NCBI RefSeq assembly: GCF_003003055.1
Contig: NZ_PVTV01000012.1
Span: 62,001-126,000, forward strand
Length of the DNA: 64,000 nt
Reading direction: 5' to 3'
Source of the DNA: Jezberella montanilacus
GTDB lineage: Bacteria > Pseudomonadota > Gammaproteobacteria > Burkholderiales > Burkholderiaceae_B
Shown here: piece by piece, positions 34,053 through 44,399 of the stretch
How the letters are laid out: every line of letters begins with the position of its first letter
How positions within the stretch are numbered: the first letter of the stretch is position 1
The notes under the pieces: model-generated
Told to the model about the DNA's origin: nothing
The model's database searches: none
Seen by the model: only the letters and a program-made list of their open reading frames with translations
Position numbers and translations under genes: made by a program

Positions 34053-36743
34053 TTAGTCATCACTGCCGGCGGTCTCAACTGTTATAGCTACCTTCTTTGC
34101 TGCTTTTTTTACCGCTTTTTTCGCGGGAGCCTTTTTTGCTGCCGCCTTCTTAGGCGTTGCCTTCTTCACTGCCGTTTTGGTTGCAGTCTTGGTTGCAGTC
34201 TTGGTTGCAGTCTTGGTTGCGGTTTTCGTTGCGGTTTTAGCAGCTAGCTTTTTGGCCGCCGCACCACCCGCCGTTTTACGCGCTGGTCTATCGGGTCGAG
34301 CCTCAAACTCGAAGCTCACCTTGCCGTCAGCTCCCCGCGACAAATACGCCTTGAACTTACGATTCGTTCGGCTTGAGACAAAGCCCTCGAGCAAATCCGT
34401 TTTACCCGTTTCAAGCAGCTTGCTCATCTGCTCTGCGCTGACTTCTTGCTGCAAAATAACCTTACCCGACTTGAAGTCGCATGTCCGAGCCGGACCAACC
34501 GCTTTCTCACACAAATAGCTCATGCCGTGCTCAAACACGCGGGCACTGCATTTGGGACAAGTCCCGAGCGCCTGATGTCCTGAAAAATCAACTGGCTCGG
34601 CGTTGTCATCATCATTTTGACCGAAATCGAACGCTAACTTGCACTCACCATCCAGCGTAAGGATCGCAGCGAACGGGCGCCCCATCTTGCTAATGAAACC
34701 TTGCATCGGGCCAATCTGCTTGTCGTGCAGCAAGGTTTCGACTTCAGCCGGTTCGAAGGTTCTGCCTCCTGGGTGCTTGCTGATCGAGAAATCGCATTGC
34801 GTGCAAGCATACCGGCGATAGTTTTCTTTCACGACCGCGCCGCACTTCGGGCAAGGGGTGGTCAGGGTAATGTAATCGCCAGGCACTGTATCGCGGTCAT
34901 ACTCTTTCGCGCGCTTAACAATGACCTGCGTCATCTGGGCGATCTCGCGCATGAACACCTCGCGCGCCAATTGTCCTTGCTCCATTTGCTTGAGCTTGTG
35001 CTCCCACTCACCTGTTAATTCGGGAGAGGTAAGCTCTTGCACATCCAGGCCTTTCAGCAAAGTCATCAGCTGGCGTGTTTTGGCGGTGGGCACCAAATCA
35101 CGGCCTTCACGTCGCAGGTAGACCTCATTGATCAACCCCTCGATAATCGATGCACGCGTCGCCGGCGTGCCCAGGCCTCGCTCAGACATTGCTTCTCTGA
35201 GTTCGTCATCCTCAATATCCTTGCCAGCTTTTTCCATGGCTGACAACAAGGTGCCTTCGTTATACCGAGCTGGTGGTTTAGTCACCAAGGCGACAACAGC
35301 GATTTCTTCGGTACGAACGTTTTCTTTGTCGGCTACCGCAACCAGATTGGCATCTTCTTCTTGCGCCTCTTTGCCATAGACCTCAAGCCAACCAGGGGCA
35401 GTCAACACTTTGCCTTTGGTTTGAAAATGATGACCGGATACGACTGTGATCCGCATGGTTTCGCTATATTGCGCTGGGGGGAAAAACACCGCCAGAAAAC
35501 GCTTGACCACAAGATCGTAAAGTTTGGCCTCGGCCTCGCTCAATTCTTTAGGGATTTGCAAGGTTGGGATAATGGCAAAGTGATCCGATACCTTGGTGTT
35601 ATCAAAGATTCGTTTGTTCGGTTTGATCCAACCATTTTTGGTAATTTTGGAAGCATGGGGGGCTAGGGCACGTGCTACGCCCTCCCCTTGAGACAAGGCA
35701 CCAACCGTCTCAATCACTGTCGGGATGTAATCCTCGGGCAGATGTTTAGAGTCTGTTCTGGGATACGTGAGTGCTTTATGCCGCTCGTATAACGACTGAG
35801 CCAGCGCCAGGGTCGTTTTTGCCGAGAAGCCAAAACGGCCATTGGCGGCCCGCTGTAACGACGTCAAGTCAAACAAGGCATCGGCCCCGCGGCTCGTCGG
35901 TTTGGCTTCTTCTGTCACCACGCCATTTTGGCCACGGCAAGCCACAACGATTGTTTTCGCAGCAGTTTCTGTCCAGAGCCGGGATTCGACCTGCTCTTTA
36001 TCGTCAGGATCGGTCTTTGCAAACTTGGGATAGAACCAGCGCCCCTCATAGAAACCAGCTGCCGCAACAAAGCTTGCACGAACTTCCCAGTAATCGCGCG
36101 AAACGAAATGCCGAATTTGCTCTTCGCGTCTGGCAACGATGGCCAGAGTGGGCGTTTGCACACGACCAACCGGGGTCTTGAAAAAACCCCCATCCTTACT
36201 ATTGAATGCGGTCATGGCCCGAGTGCCATTAATACCGACCAGCCAGTCGGCCTCAGCTCGTGATCGTGCGGCGGCTTCTAATGGTTTGAGAGATTCGTCG
36301 GTGCGTAGCTCAGTAAACGCTTTACGAATCGCATCTTGAGTCATCGACTGCAGCCACAGCCGCTGCACTGGCTTATTCTGGCCAGAGTACTGTTGGATGT
36401 ATCTGAAAATCAACTCACCTTCACGCCCGGCATCACAGGCGTTGATCAAAGCGCTGACATCTTTGCGTTTAATTAACCGCACCAGCATCTTGAGACGCTC
36501 GGTGGTCTTTTTATCCGAAGGATTCAATTCGAACTGCGGTGGGATCACGGGTAAATGAGCGAAGCTCCATTTACCTTTGACTGGGTCATTGGGCGCAATC
36601 AAGCTCAAAAGGTGGCCAACGCTGGACGAAAGCACGTATTGCTCGCTCTCGAAGTAGTCGCCTTCACGCGTAAAGCCGCCAAGCGCTCTTGAAATATCAA
36701 GGGCTACTGAGGGTTTTTCGGCAATGATCAATGTTTTAGTCAT
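34053..36743 (-). CDS. topB: DNA topoisomerase III TopB
   Basis: Type IA topoisomerase that separates linked DNA strands. The 896-residue protein has an N-terminal TOPRIM domain with DAGREGELIFR (104-114), the catalytic tyrosine Y327 in TYPRTDS, and C-terminal four-cysteine zinc ribbons (CPKCGAVVKENYRRYACTQC, then CPKCSARVFEHG). The end is a lysine/alanine/threonine-rich tail with five tandem 4-residue TATK-like units, encoded by a 12-base repeat. Such basic tails are common in this order and probably bind DNA. Confidence 0.96.
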   Translation of the reverse strand: MTKTLIIAEKPSVALDISRALGGFTREGDYFESEQYVLSSSVGHLLSLIAPNDPVKGKWSFAHLPVIPPQFELNPSDKKTTERLKMLVRLIKRKDVSALINACDAGREGELIFRYIQQYSGQNKPVQRLWLQSMTQDAIRKAFTELRTDESLKPLEAAARSRAEADWLVGINGTRAMTAFNSKDGGFFKTPVGRVQTPTLAIVARREEQIRHFVSRDYWEVRASFVAAAGFYEGRWFYPKFAKTDPDDKEQVESRLWTETAAKTIVVACRGQNGVVTEEAKPTSRGADALFDLTSLQRAANGRFGFSAKTTLALAQSLYERHKALTYPRTDSKHLPEDYIPTVIETVGALSQGEGVARALAPHASKITKNGWIKPNKRIFDNTKVSDHFAIIPTLQIPKELSEAEAKLYDLVVKRFLAVFFPPAQYSETMRITVVSGHHFQTKGKVLTAPGWLEVYGKEAQEEDANLVAVADKENVRTEEIAVVALVTKPPARYNEGTLLSAMEKAGKDIEDDELREAMSERGLGTPATRASIIEGLINEVYLRREGRDLVPTAKTRQLMTLLKGLDVQELTSPELTGEWEHKLKQMEQGQLAREVFMREIAQMTQVIVKRAKEYDRDTVPGDYITLTTPCPKCGAVVKENYRRYACTQCDFSISKHPGGRTFEPAEVETLLHDKQIGPMQGFISKMGRPFAAILTLDGECKLAFDFGQNDDDNAEPVDFSGHQALGTCPKCSARVFEHGMSYLCEKAVGPARTCDFKSGKVILQQEVSAEQMSKLLETGKTDLLEGFVSSRTNRKFKAYLSRGADGKVSFEFEARPDRPARKTAGGAAAKKLAAKTATKTATKTATKTATKTATKTAVKKATPKKAAAKKAPAKKAVKKAAKKVAITVETAGSDD
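34174..34233 (-). repeat. Five tandem 12-base units in the topB tail
   Basis: Five direct repeats of 12 bases (plus-strand consensus GTCTTGGTTGCA) run head to tail and encode ATKT units in the TopB C-terminus. The three middle copies are almost identical, so copy number may change by slippage without breaking the frame. Confidence 0.85.
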
Positions 36744-36835
36744 GTCTATCCAGATACACCGATGAGCACGGCACGCATTAAGGCACGCTTAACCACAATA
36801 GGTCAAGACACCGCAAGCGCATCATAAGTGCGTTA

Positions 36836-37726
36836 TCAACAGGCGTGCAAGTTAGCACGTTGTGCTGCCTGATCCCAAATCCGAATGGCTTCCCGCCAAA
36901 AAAGGGTGAGGTCGCTGGCAGGAATGCGCTCGAATCCTAAGAGTTTCCACGTTTTTTGTAAGGTTTCAAGCGGATTGGTCAAGTCGAGCGCGGGCGCTCC
37001 GTTCTGTTTTGAGAGCTTCAACCCCAATTCATCTGTGACAACCGGTACATGCCAGACTGTCGGTTGCGGGTAGCCTAAAAACTGATTCAGCAGTCGCTGC
37101 CTGGCCGTACTACTCAGTAAATCCTCACCCCGGACAATATCGGTGACACCCTGCGCCGCATCGTCAACGACCACTGCTAGCTGATAGGCCCAGATCCCAT
37201 CCGCCCGTTTCAGCACAAAATCGCCCACAGCCTGGGCGACATCCTGTTGCAGGGAACCCAAACGTCTGTCTGTAAACGCAACGACTCCCTCAGGCACCCT
37301 AAAGCGCCACGAGAGCGCTTGTCGGCCCGCAGGTAGGCCCTGGCGGCAGGTGCCCGGATAGGGCCGCTCACCGTCCGGAAACTGGCCCTGTTGCCGCAAG
37401 ACCGAATCGGCAATCTCGCGCCGGGTGCAACCGCAGGGATAGACGCATTGTTGGGCAAGCAAACGATCAAAGGCAGCCTGATAGTGGGGGAGTCTGGTCG
37501 ACTGGTACCAGACGTCACCGTCCCAATTCATGCCTAAAGCCTTGAGTTGCTTAAGTATTGTTCGGTCAGCGCCGGCTACATTGCGGGGAGAATCGAGATC
37601 TTCAAAGCGAACAATCCACCTGCCCTGGCTCGCATGAGCATCAAGGAAGCTAGCCACCGCAGCCACTGCAGACCCTTCATGCAAGGGCCCGCTGGGGCTG
37701 GGAGCAAAACGTCCGACGTACGACAA
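36836..37726 (-). CDS. gluQ: Glutamyl-Q tRNA(Asp) synthetase GluQ
   Basis: Adds glutamate to queuosine in tRNA(Asp); resembles the catalytic half of GluRS without an anticodon domain. The 296-residue protein begins with [22 protein letters not shown] (the HIGH-like region, here LHEGS rather than the usual LHFGS), carries zinc-type cysteines in [12 protein letters not shown] (about 95-106) with a later CRQGL, and the KMSKS-like KLSKQNG near residue 245. It lies between smg and topB on the same strand. Confidence 0.92.
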   Translation of the reverse strand: MSYVGRFAPSPSGPLHEGSAVAAVASFLDAHASQGRWIVRFEDLDSPRNVAGADRTILKQLKALGMNWDGDVWYQSTRLPHYQAAFDRLLAQQCVYPCGCTRREIADSVLRQQGQFPDGERPYPGTCRQGLPAGRQALSWRFRVPEGVVAFTDRRLGSLQQDVAQAVGDFVLKRADGIWAYQLAVVVDDAAQGVTDIVRGEDLLSSTARQRLLNQFLGYPQPTVWHVPVVTDELGLKLSKQNGAPALDLTNPLETLQKTWKLLGFERIPASDLTLFWREAIRIWDQAAQRANLHAC

Positions 37727-37743
37727 ACCAATCAGTGCAGCAT

Positions 37744-38202
37744 CTAGTGCAGCAGTCGGTCTTCGTCGTCGCGCAGCAGCTCTTCAAGGATCAAATGATC
37801 GACTTCTGCTTCTTGGCTCCAGAGAACCATCAGCGCGATGATCTTGATTTTCTCGAGCGAGACAGGTGCTTCGGCCGTTGCCATGGCACGATCAATCACT
37901 ATTTCTCTCAACGCAGGCGATAAAGCCTCGGTCGCTTCAAGAAAGGTGATGAATCCTATTGAGTCAGAGCCAAGATGGCTGTGCTCACTGTCGGCATAGA
38001 CCCGGGTACCGCTTCCGGGTGATTGTGCCAATTCGACACACTGTTCAGTGGTCTCGGCCAATCCCATCAACCAGCCCAGGGCATCGTCGATGTCTTCATG
38101 CTCAAACCCCGCTGCGGCTAACCGCTTAGCCAGTACATCCGCTGATGGACAAGCTTCTGGGGTGTAATAGTTTTCGAACAGGTACACCAGAATGTCAAAC
38201 AT
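37744..38202 (-). CDS. smg: Smg family protein (DUF494)
   Basis: A 152-residue protein of the Smg/DUF494 family, first noted near dprA and topoisomerase genes in enteric and betaproteobacteria; its function is not established. It starts [14 protein letters not shown], the family hallmark, and is acidic and helical ([17 protein letters not shown]). The usual dprA partner is not seen here, and gluQ and topB follow within 2 kb. Confidence 0.9.
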   Translation of the reverse strand: MFDILVYLFENYYTPEACPSADVLAKRLAAAGFEHEDIDDALGWLMGLAETTEQCVELAQSPGSGTRVYADSEHSHLGSDSIGFITFLEATEALSPALREIVIDRAMATAEAPVSLEKIKIIALMVLWSQEAEVDHLILEELLRDDEDRLLH

Positions 38203-38213
38203 AAGGTCGCCTA

Positions 38214-38246
38214 TTTAAAAACCGGGAGCCGGATTGGACTCCCGCT
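38214..38246 (-). terminator. Rho-independent terminator after mccA
   Basis: On the minus strand CGGGAG and CTCCCG form a 6-base-pair stem with a 10-base loop (38224-38243 core), followed by a run GGTTTTT. It lies about 70 bases beyond the mccA stop and 12 bases before smg, so it most likely ends the ivd-mccB-mccA transcript. Confidence 0.7.
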
Positions 38247-38315
38247 GTTGTGATTTCACTTTACGCTCAAAACTAACTTGCGACAACGTCTAACGCAAAT
38301 ATATTTTACGCGTGG

Positions 38316-40343
38316 TTAAGATGCCACATTGAAATTTTGCTCGGACTGCACGCTCAGCAACTCAACTCCCTCAGCAACCTGATCACCCACCGCGAAATAC
38401 ACCTCTCCGACCACTCCATCTGTCGCCGCAGAAATCGTGTGCTCCATCTTCATCGCCTCCATGACCAAGAGGGCATCACCCCGTTTAACCGACGCGCCAG
38501 ACTTAACGTAAACAGCAATAACCTTACCTGGCATTGGGGCAGTCATTCCGCCCGCATTCGTGTGCGTGCCCTGCTCTGCTTGTGCCAGAGGATCCGTCAA
38601 GATCAAACTTGTTTGCCTGGATGGCTCAAACACCTGAATCGCTGTACCGTCCCGAAGCACGGTTGCCTGATGCTGTTGACCCAGGATGGAGAGACAAACC
38701 TGCATCGCCAAAGCTTGAGGATCAGATTGAGTAGTCCAGCTGACCAACAGTTTTCGGCCTTCTAACTCAAAAGTACGAGTGTGCCCGTCACCGGTCACCA
38801 GAATAGTTCGGACACTCTCGCCATCGACCAGCATGACCTGGCGAGCAGCTAAACCCGCCAAACGCCAAGTGCTCTGATCACGCCACGGGTCGCTCCACAA
38901 ACGTGACTGTGCTCCTTGCTCTGTTAGCACTGCAATCGTTGCCAAGACCAAGGCCTGGTCAGTCGCGCGAACCGCGGCGGGCAATAACGTATCACGGTGT
39001 TGCTCAATGAGCCCGGTATCCAGGTCCCCTTCGGCAAAGGCCTGATTCGTCATCAATCGGCGTAAAAACGCGACATTGGTGTGCACGCCAACAATGCGGG
39101 TGTGCTCGAGAGCCTGCACCATGCGCGCTCGAGCTTGATCCCTATCCTCGCCATGGACAATCAGCTTTGCAATCATGGGATCGTAATAGGTCGAGATCGC
39201 GTCACCGGCTCTAATTCCTCCGTCTATGCGAACAGGGCCATTTAGAAACGCGGTGCTCTCAGGGAAATCAAGGTATTGAAGCGTCCCAACAGATGGCAGA
39301 AATCCATTATCGGGGTTTTCTGCATAAATACGAACTTCAATTGAGTGGCCTTTGAATTGCAGCTGCTCTTGCGTCAGGGGCAGAGGCTGGCCGGCAGCAA
39401 TCCGTAACTGCCACTCGACCAAGTCCAGTCCAGTGATCATCTCGGTAACCGGGTGCTCTACCTGCAAACGGGTATTCATTTCCATGAAATAGAAACGACC
39501 ATCGGGTTCAACAATAAACTCGACTGTCCCAGCGCCAACATAGTTAACGGCTTTGGCGGCCGCGACAGCAGCTTCACCCATCGCCTGACGACGTGCTGCC
39601 GTCATCCCTGGAGCGGGGGCTTCTTCAATGACTTTTTGATGACGGCGCTGAACCGAGCAATCTCGTTCGAACAAATAAATGCAATTGCCGTGTTGATCTG
39701 CAAAGACCTGAATTTCGATATGCCGCGGTTTTTGCAGATAACGCTCGATCAAAACCTTGTCATCACCAAAGCTGGACAGGGCTTCTCGCTTGCACGAGCC
39801 AAGCGCATCCTGAAAGGCATCGCGGCTAGTGACCACTCGCATTCCCTTACCACCGCCACCTGAACTGGCTTTAATGAGCACCGGATAACCAATGGAGTCT
39901 GCTTGTTGCAACAAAAAATTCGGGTCTTGCTGCTCGCCGTGATAACCCGGCACCAACGGAACGCCTGCTTTGTCCATCAAGGTTTTAGCGGCCGATTTGC
40001 TACCCATGGCAGCAATCGCTGAGGCCGGTGGGCCAACAAAGACAATCCCTGCCTTAACGCACGCTTCTGCAAACGCCTCGTTCTCGGATAAAAACCCATA
40101 ACCGGGATGCACGGCCTGCGCGCCCGTTTCAAGCGCGGCACGGAGGATAGCATCGCTCAGTAAGTAGCTTTCTCTCGCTGGCGCAGCACCAACACGAACT
40201 GCAGCATCACAACTTGCCACATGCTTGGCATTCGCGTCAACATCCGAATACACCGCAACGGTCTTGATACCTAAACGACGGGCAGTCGCTGCGACACGGC
40301 ACGCAATCTCACCGCGGTTTGCAATCAATAGGGTATGAAACAT
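38316..40343 (-). CDS. mccA: Methylcrotonyl-CoA carboxylase biotin-containing alpha subunit
   Basis: Biotin carboxylase subunit that charges biotin with CO2 for 3-methylcrotonyl-CoA carboxylase in leucine catabolism. The 675-residue protein begins with MFHTLLIANRGEIACRVAATARR, has the ATP-grasp glycine loop KASSGGGGKGMRVV (about 158-171), MEMNTRLQVEHPVTE, and a C-terminal biotinyl domain with Lys632 in EAMKMEH. It is 22 bases after mccB. The same protein type serves acetyl- or propionyl-CoA carboxylases; the ivd neighbour makes methylcrotonyl the best call. Confidence 0.9.
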   Translation of the reverse strand: MFHTLLIANRGEIACRVAATARRLGIKTVAVYSDVDANAKHVASCDAAVRVGAAPARESYLLSDAILRAALETGAQAVHPGYGFLSENEAFAEACVKAGIVFVGPPASAIAAMGSKSAAKTLMDKAGVPLVPGYHGEQQDPNFLLQQADSIGYPVLIKASSGGGGKGMRVVTSRDAFQDALGSCKREALSSFGDDKVLIERYLQKPRHIEIQVFADQHGNCIYLFERDCSVQRRHQKVIEEAPAPGMTAARRQAMGEAAVAAAKAVNYVGAGTVEFIVEPDGRFYFMEMNTRLQVEHPVTEMITGLDLVEWQLRIAAGQPLPLTQEQLQFKGHSIEVRIYAENPDNGFLPSVGTLQYLDFPESTAFLNGPVRIDGGIRAGDAISTYYDPMIAKLIVHGEDRDQARARMVQALEHTRIVGVHTNVAFLRRLMTNQAFAEGDLDTGLIEQHRDTLLPAAVRATDQALVLATIAVLTEQGAQSRLWSDPWRDQSTWRLAGLAARQVMLVDGESVRTILVTGDGHTRTFELEGRKLLVSWTTQSDPQALAMQVCLSILGQQHQATVLRDGTAIQVFEPSRQTSLILTDPLAQAEQGTHTNAGGMTAPMPGKVIAVYVKSGASVKRGDALLVMEAMKMEHTISAATDGVVGEVYFAVGDQVAEGVELLSVQSEQNFNVAS

Positions 40344-40364
40344 TTTTTGTCCTTGCTAGACCGA

Positions 40365-41972
40365 TTACATCCGGAACACGCCAAAGCGCGTTTCACCAAT
40401 CGGTGCGTTCAACGCCGCCGACAAACCCAAGCCCAGTACTCTGCGCGTATCGGCCGGCACAATCACGCCGTCATCCCAAAGCCTCGCAGTCGCATGATAG
40501 GGATGGCCCTCGCGTTCGTACTGCTCTCGCACAGGGGCTTTAAACGCCTCTTCCTCCTCGGGCGACCACGCTCCACCCTTGGACTCAATACCATCGCGTT
40601 TGACGGTGGCCAAGACACTCGCAGCCTGCTCACCGCCCATCACCGATATTCTCGCGTTGGGCCACATCAACAGTAACCTTGGACCAAACGCCCGACCACA
40701 CATGCCGTAATTACCGGCACCAAACGAGCCGCCGATCAAGACGGTGAATTTGGGAACGGCAGCCGTCGCGACCGCAGTGACCATTTTTGCGCCATGGCGC
40801 GCAATCCCTTCGTTCTCGTATTTGCGACCGACCATGAAGCCCGTAATATTCTGCAGAAACACCAGTGGGATTTTGCGTTGTGCGCAAAGCTCAATAAAGT
40901 GTGCGCCCTTCTGTGCAGACTCTGAAAACAGAATGCCGTTATTCGCGACAATACCGACCGGCATGCCGTGGATATGAGCGAAGCCTGTAACGAGTGTTGT
41001 GCCAAATCGTGCTTTGAATTCGTCGAACTCAGAACCATCAACAATACGAGCAATGATTTCACGAACGTCATAAGGCTTGCGCGTATCCGACGGGATAATC
41101 CCGTTAATTTCTTGTGGGTCGTACTTTGGTGGAACAACCTCGCGCAATACCTGTTGCTGGGGTTTCTGGCGATTCAATCTGGCGATGGCGTTGCGCGCCA
41201 ACAAGAGGGCATGCTGATCATTGGCGGCGAGATGATCCACGACACCAGAGAGCCTGGTGTGAACATCCCCACCACCCAAATCTTCTGCGGTAACGACCTC
41301 GCCCGTCGCTGCGCGAACCAGTGGGGGTCCACCCAAAAAAATGGTGCCCTGATTTTGCACAATAATGGATTCGTCGCTCATGGCGGGCACATACGCCCCC
41401 CCCGCCGTGCACGAGCCCATCACCACTGCTATTTGCGCAATTCCCTTGGCCGACATGTTGGCCTGGTTATAAAAAATACGCCCGAAGTGGTCCCGGTCGG
41501 GGAAAACCTCTTCTTGCTGAGGCAAGTTGGCACCACCCGAGTCAACCAGATAAATACAGGGCAGATTATTTTGCTCGGCGATCTCTTGCGCGCGCAGGTG
41601 TTTCTTCACTGTTAACGGGTAGTACGTCCCGCCCTTGACTGTCGCATCGTTGCACACAATCACGCACTGATTGCCTGAAACCTGACCGATGCCCGTGATG
41701 ATGCCGGCTCCCGGCGCGTCACCGTTATACATGCCGTGCGCTGCCAGGGGTGACAGTTCAAGAAACGGTGAGCCAGGATCAATCAATTGCTGAACACGGT
41801 CGCGCGGCAACAACTTGCCTCGCCCGATATGCTTCGCTCGAGCTTCCTCAGATCCGCCCTTGGCCGTTTGATCGAGCTTCTGCTTGAGATCGTCGAGCTG
41901 AGACTGAAGATTCTTGGCGTTCTCAATGAACTCCGCCGAGCGGGTATTAATCTTTGATTCTATCTGGGGCAT
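40365..41972 (-). CDS. mccB: Methylcrotonyl-CoA carboxylase carboxyltransferase beta subunit
   Basis: Transfers the carboxyl group from biotin to 3-methylcrotonyl-CoA. The 535-residue protein has the crotonase-type carboxyltransferase fold with segments [57 protein letters not shown] and the conserved [15 protein letters not shown] near residue 430. Length and residues are typical. It lies between ivd and mccA on the same strand with about 50 bases to ivd. Confidence 0.92.
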   Translation of the reverse strand: MPQIESKINTRSAEFIENAKNLQSQLDDLKQKLDQTAKGGSEEARAKHIGRGKLLPRDRVQQLIDPGSPFLELSPLAAHGMYNGDAPGAGIITGIGQVSGNQCVIVCNDATVKGGTYYPLTVKKHLRAQEIAEQNNLPCIYLVDSGGANLPQQEEVFPDRDHFGRIFYNQANMSAKGIAQIAVVMGSCTAGGAYVPAMSDESIIVQNQGTIFLGGPPLVRAATGEVVTAEDLGGGDVHTRLSGVVDHLAANDQHALLLARNAIARLNRQKPQQQVLREVVPPKYDPQEINGIIPSDTRKPYDVREIIARIVDGSEFDEFKARFGTTLVTGFAHIHGMPVGIVANNGILFSESAQKGAHFIELCAQRKIPLVFLQNITGFMVGRKYENEGIARHGAKMVTAVATAAVPKFTVLIGGSFGAGNYGMCGRAFGPRLLLMWPNARISVMGGEQAASVLATVKRDGIESKGGAWSPEEEEAFKAPVREQYEREGHPYHATARLWDDGVIVPADTRRVLGLGLSAALNAPIGETRFGVFRM

Positions 41973-42021
41973 GTTAACCAGCCTTTATTTGCAAACATCA
42001 GTCATCCGTTTTTTAGATGGA

Positions 42022-43200
42022 TTACATCGTCTCATTGAACAACTCACGACCGATCAACATCCGGCGAATTTCGCTGGTGCCCGCGCCGATCTCATAGAGC
42101 TTCGCGTCACGCCAGAAGCGCCCAAGCGGGTATTCGCTGATATAGCCATTACCACCAAAAATCTGTATCCCTTCGCCAGCCAACCACGTTGCTTTTTCAG
42201 CGCAATACAAAATGACTGCCGCGCAGTCTTTGCGGATCTGTCTGACATGCAGAACGCCTAGCTGATCCAAATTTTTTCCAACCGTGTAGCAAAACGCCCG
42301 GCAAGCCTGAAGCGTCGTGTACATATCTGCTACCTTGCCCTGTATCAATTGAAATTCACCAATGGACTGGCCGAACTGCTTACGATCGTGAATATAGGGG
42401 ATGACCTGATCCATCACGGCCTGCATAATGCCCAGCGGACCCCCGGTGAGCACAGCCCGCTCGTAATCGAGACCACTCATCAGCACTTTGACGCCGCCAT
42501 TGACTTCACCGAGCACATGATCGCCGGGTATCAGACAGTTCTCAAACACTAATTCACCGGTATGGCTACCGCGCATGCCTAGCTTATCCAGCTTTTGAGC
42601 GATGCTGAACCCGGGCATCCCTTTTTCGACCAAAAAAGCAGTGACACCTCTCGCGTTAGCCTCAGGATTCGTCTTGGCGTAAACCACCAGTGTGTCCGCA
42701 TCCGGGCCATTGGTGATCCACATTTTCGTGCCGTTCAACACGTAGTCAGCTCCCTTGGGATCTGCTCGCAGTTTCATACTAACCACGTCCGACCCGGCAC
42801 CCGGCTCGCTCATGGCTAAAGCGCCAACATGCTCGCCCGATATCAGTTGGGGCAGGTATTTGCGCTTCTGCGCTTCGGTTCCGTTGCGATGAATCTGATT
42901 CACACACAAATTAGAGTGCGCACCATAAGACAAGCCAATTGCACCACTCGCACGAGATATTTCTTCCATGGCAACCATATGGGCGAGGTAGCCCATGTTG
43001 GCGCCCCCGTACTCTTCGCTCACCGTCAGCCCCAAAACGCCTACATCGCCCATTTTGCGCCATAGCTGCATCGGAAATTGATCATCCTTGTCCGCCGCAG
43101 CGGCTAATGGGGCAATCTCCTTGTCAGAAAAGTCCCGGATCGCCTCGCGCAACATGTCGATGTCTTGTCCGAGTTCAAAATTCAGGCCTGGCAATTGCAT
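42022..43200 (-). CDS. ivd: Isovaleryl-CoA dehydrogenase
   Basis: FAD-dependent acyl-CoA dehydrogenase that oxidises isovaleryl-CoA to 3-methylcrotonyl-CoA. The 392-residue protein shows [14 protein letters not shown] (about 94-107), [53 protein letters not shown] (catalytic Glu in DYERA) and the C-terminal QIFGGNGY...[10 protein letters not shown]. The first gene of the ivd-mccB-mccA unit; the hydratase and HMG-CoA lyase of the full leucine pathway are not here. Confidence 0.92.
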   Translation of the reverse strand: MQLPGLNFELGQDIDMLREAIRDFSDKEIAPLAAAADKDDQFPMQLWRKMGDVGVLGLTVSEEYGGANMGYLAHMVAMEEISRASGAIGLSYGAHSNLCVNQIHRNGTEAQKRKYLPQLISGEHVGALAMSEPGAGSDVVSMKLRADPKGADYVLNGTKMWITNGPDADTLVVYAKTNPEANARGVTAFLVEKGMPGFSIAQKLDKLGMRGSHTGELVFENCLIPGDHVLGEVNGGVKVLMSGLDYERAVLTGGPLGIMQAVMDQVIPYIHDRKQFGQSIGEFQLIQGKVADMYTTLQACRAFCYTVGKNLDQLGVLHVRQIRKDCAAVILYCAEKATWLAGEGIQIFGGNGYISEYPLGRFWRDAKLYEIGAGTSEIRRMLIGRELFNETM

Positions 43201-43307
43201 ATCAGTCTCCTCACGTTTTTAATTGGGGCAAGCGTTGGTATAGTTAGACTTCGACATAAAACTCGCGTGGTCAAGCCACCAGATCCAGCACAGAGACAAA
43301 CAAGCTC

Positions 43308-44366
43308 ATGAATCTACTCGAAAGCAGATTACATTACCCCTTAGGCGACACCTTGCCCCAACCTGCAACAACCATTGAGGTCGCGCCAGGTGTTCGCTGG
43401 ATCAGAATGCCGCTTCCTTTTGTACTCGATCATATCAACTTGTGGCTGTTACGGGACAATATCGAAGGCGTAGAAGGATGGACGGTCGTCGATTGCGGTA
43501 TTGGTCGAGACGAGGTCAAAGCGCTCTGGCAACAAATTTTTGATACCCAACTTGAAGGACTGCCCGTGCTGCGAGTGATCTGCACACACATGCATCCGGA
43601 CCACGTGGGTTTAGCCGACTGGATCTGCAAGCACTGGGGCGTGCCCCTGTTCATGAGTATGACTGATTACATGACAGCCAAACACTGGAGCTCGCACACC
43701 AACGGCGCCGGCACGGGTGGGGCGACTGCCGTTGCACACTTTGCTAGTCACGGCCTGCGCGATCAAGAAGCCTTAGCTCAGCTGGGTGCCCGATCAACTT
43801 ATTACAGTGGCTTGGTGCCCAGCGTGCCCGAGTCCTATATTCGCATGCTTGATGGCGACATCATCAGGATTGGTGACCACAACTGGCAGACCATTGTCGG
43901 ATACGGCCATGCTCCTGAACATATGGCGCTGTTTTGCCAAGACCTTAAAGTACTGATATCAGGCGACATGCTGCTGCCGCGAATATCAACCAATATCAGC
44001 GTCTTTGACATCGAACCAATGAGCAACCCTCTGCCGCTGTATTTGCGCTCGATCGCCTCGTTCAATCCGCTTCCCGAAGATACGCTCATCCTGCCCTCGC
44101 ACGGCAAACCGTTTACCGGCCTGCACGAGCGCGTCAATCAACAACAAGAACATCATCGTGACCGGCTGGCAGAGGTACTGGAGGCGTGTGCGACGCCGCA
44201 GAGCACGCACGATATCTTGCCCGTGCTCTTCAAGCGCAAGCTAGACTTGCACCAAACCACGTTTGCGATGGGTGAAGCGACTGCTCACTTACACGCCCTC
44301 TATTACGACGGCAAGCTATCCCGGACAGTCGGCGAAGATGGCATCATTAGATTTACATGCGTTTAA
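43308..44366 (+). CDS. MBL-fold metallohydrolase
   Basis: A 352-residue metallo-beta-lactamase-fold hydrolase with the metal motif THMHPDHVG (H94, H96, D98, H99), a further metal histidine in GYGHAPEHM and a later SHGKPF. A C-terminal helical domain of about 90 residues (HRDRLAEVLEACATPQSTHDI) resembles that of LACTB2-like and acyl-CoA-linked members. The substrate is unknown. It is divergent from ivd with about 105 bases between, and metC follows after 33 bases. Confidence 0.88.
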   Translation: MNLLESRLHYPLGDTLPQPATTIEVAPGVRWIRMPLPFVLDHINLWLLRDNIEGVEGWTVVDCGIGRDEVKALWQQIFDTQLEGLPVLRVICTHMHPDHVGLADWICKHWGVPLFMSMTDYMTAKHWSSHTNGAGTGGATAVAHFASHGLRDQEALAQLGARSTYYSGLVPSVPESYIRMLDGDIIRIGDHNWQTIVGYGHAPEHMALFCQDLKVLISGDMLLPRISTNISVFDIEPMSNPLPLYLRSIASFNPLPEDTLILPSHGKPFTGLHERVNQQQEHHRDRLAEVLEACATPQSTHDILPVLFKRKLDLHQTTFAMGEATAHLHALYYDGKLSRTVGEDGIIRFTCV

Positions 44367-44399
44367 CCGAACGGCTGCCACCACAATTAAGGATTTTTT

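Noticed and set aside
43201-43307. LiuR operator upstream of ivd
   Set aside because: No repeat resembling TTGACGT-N-ACGTCAA is visible in the gap.
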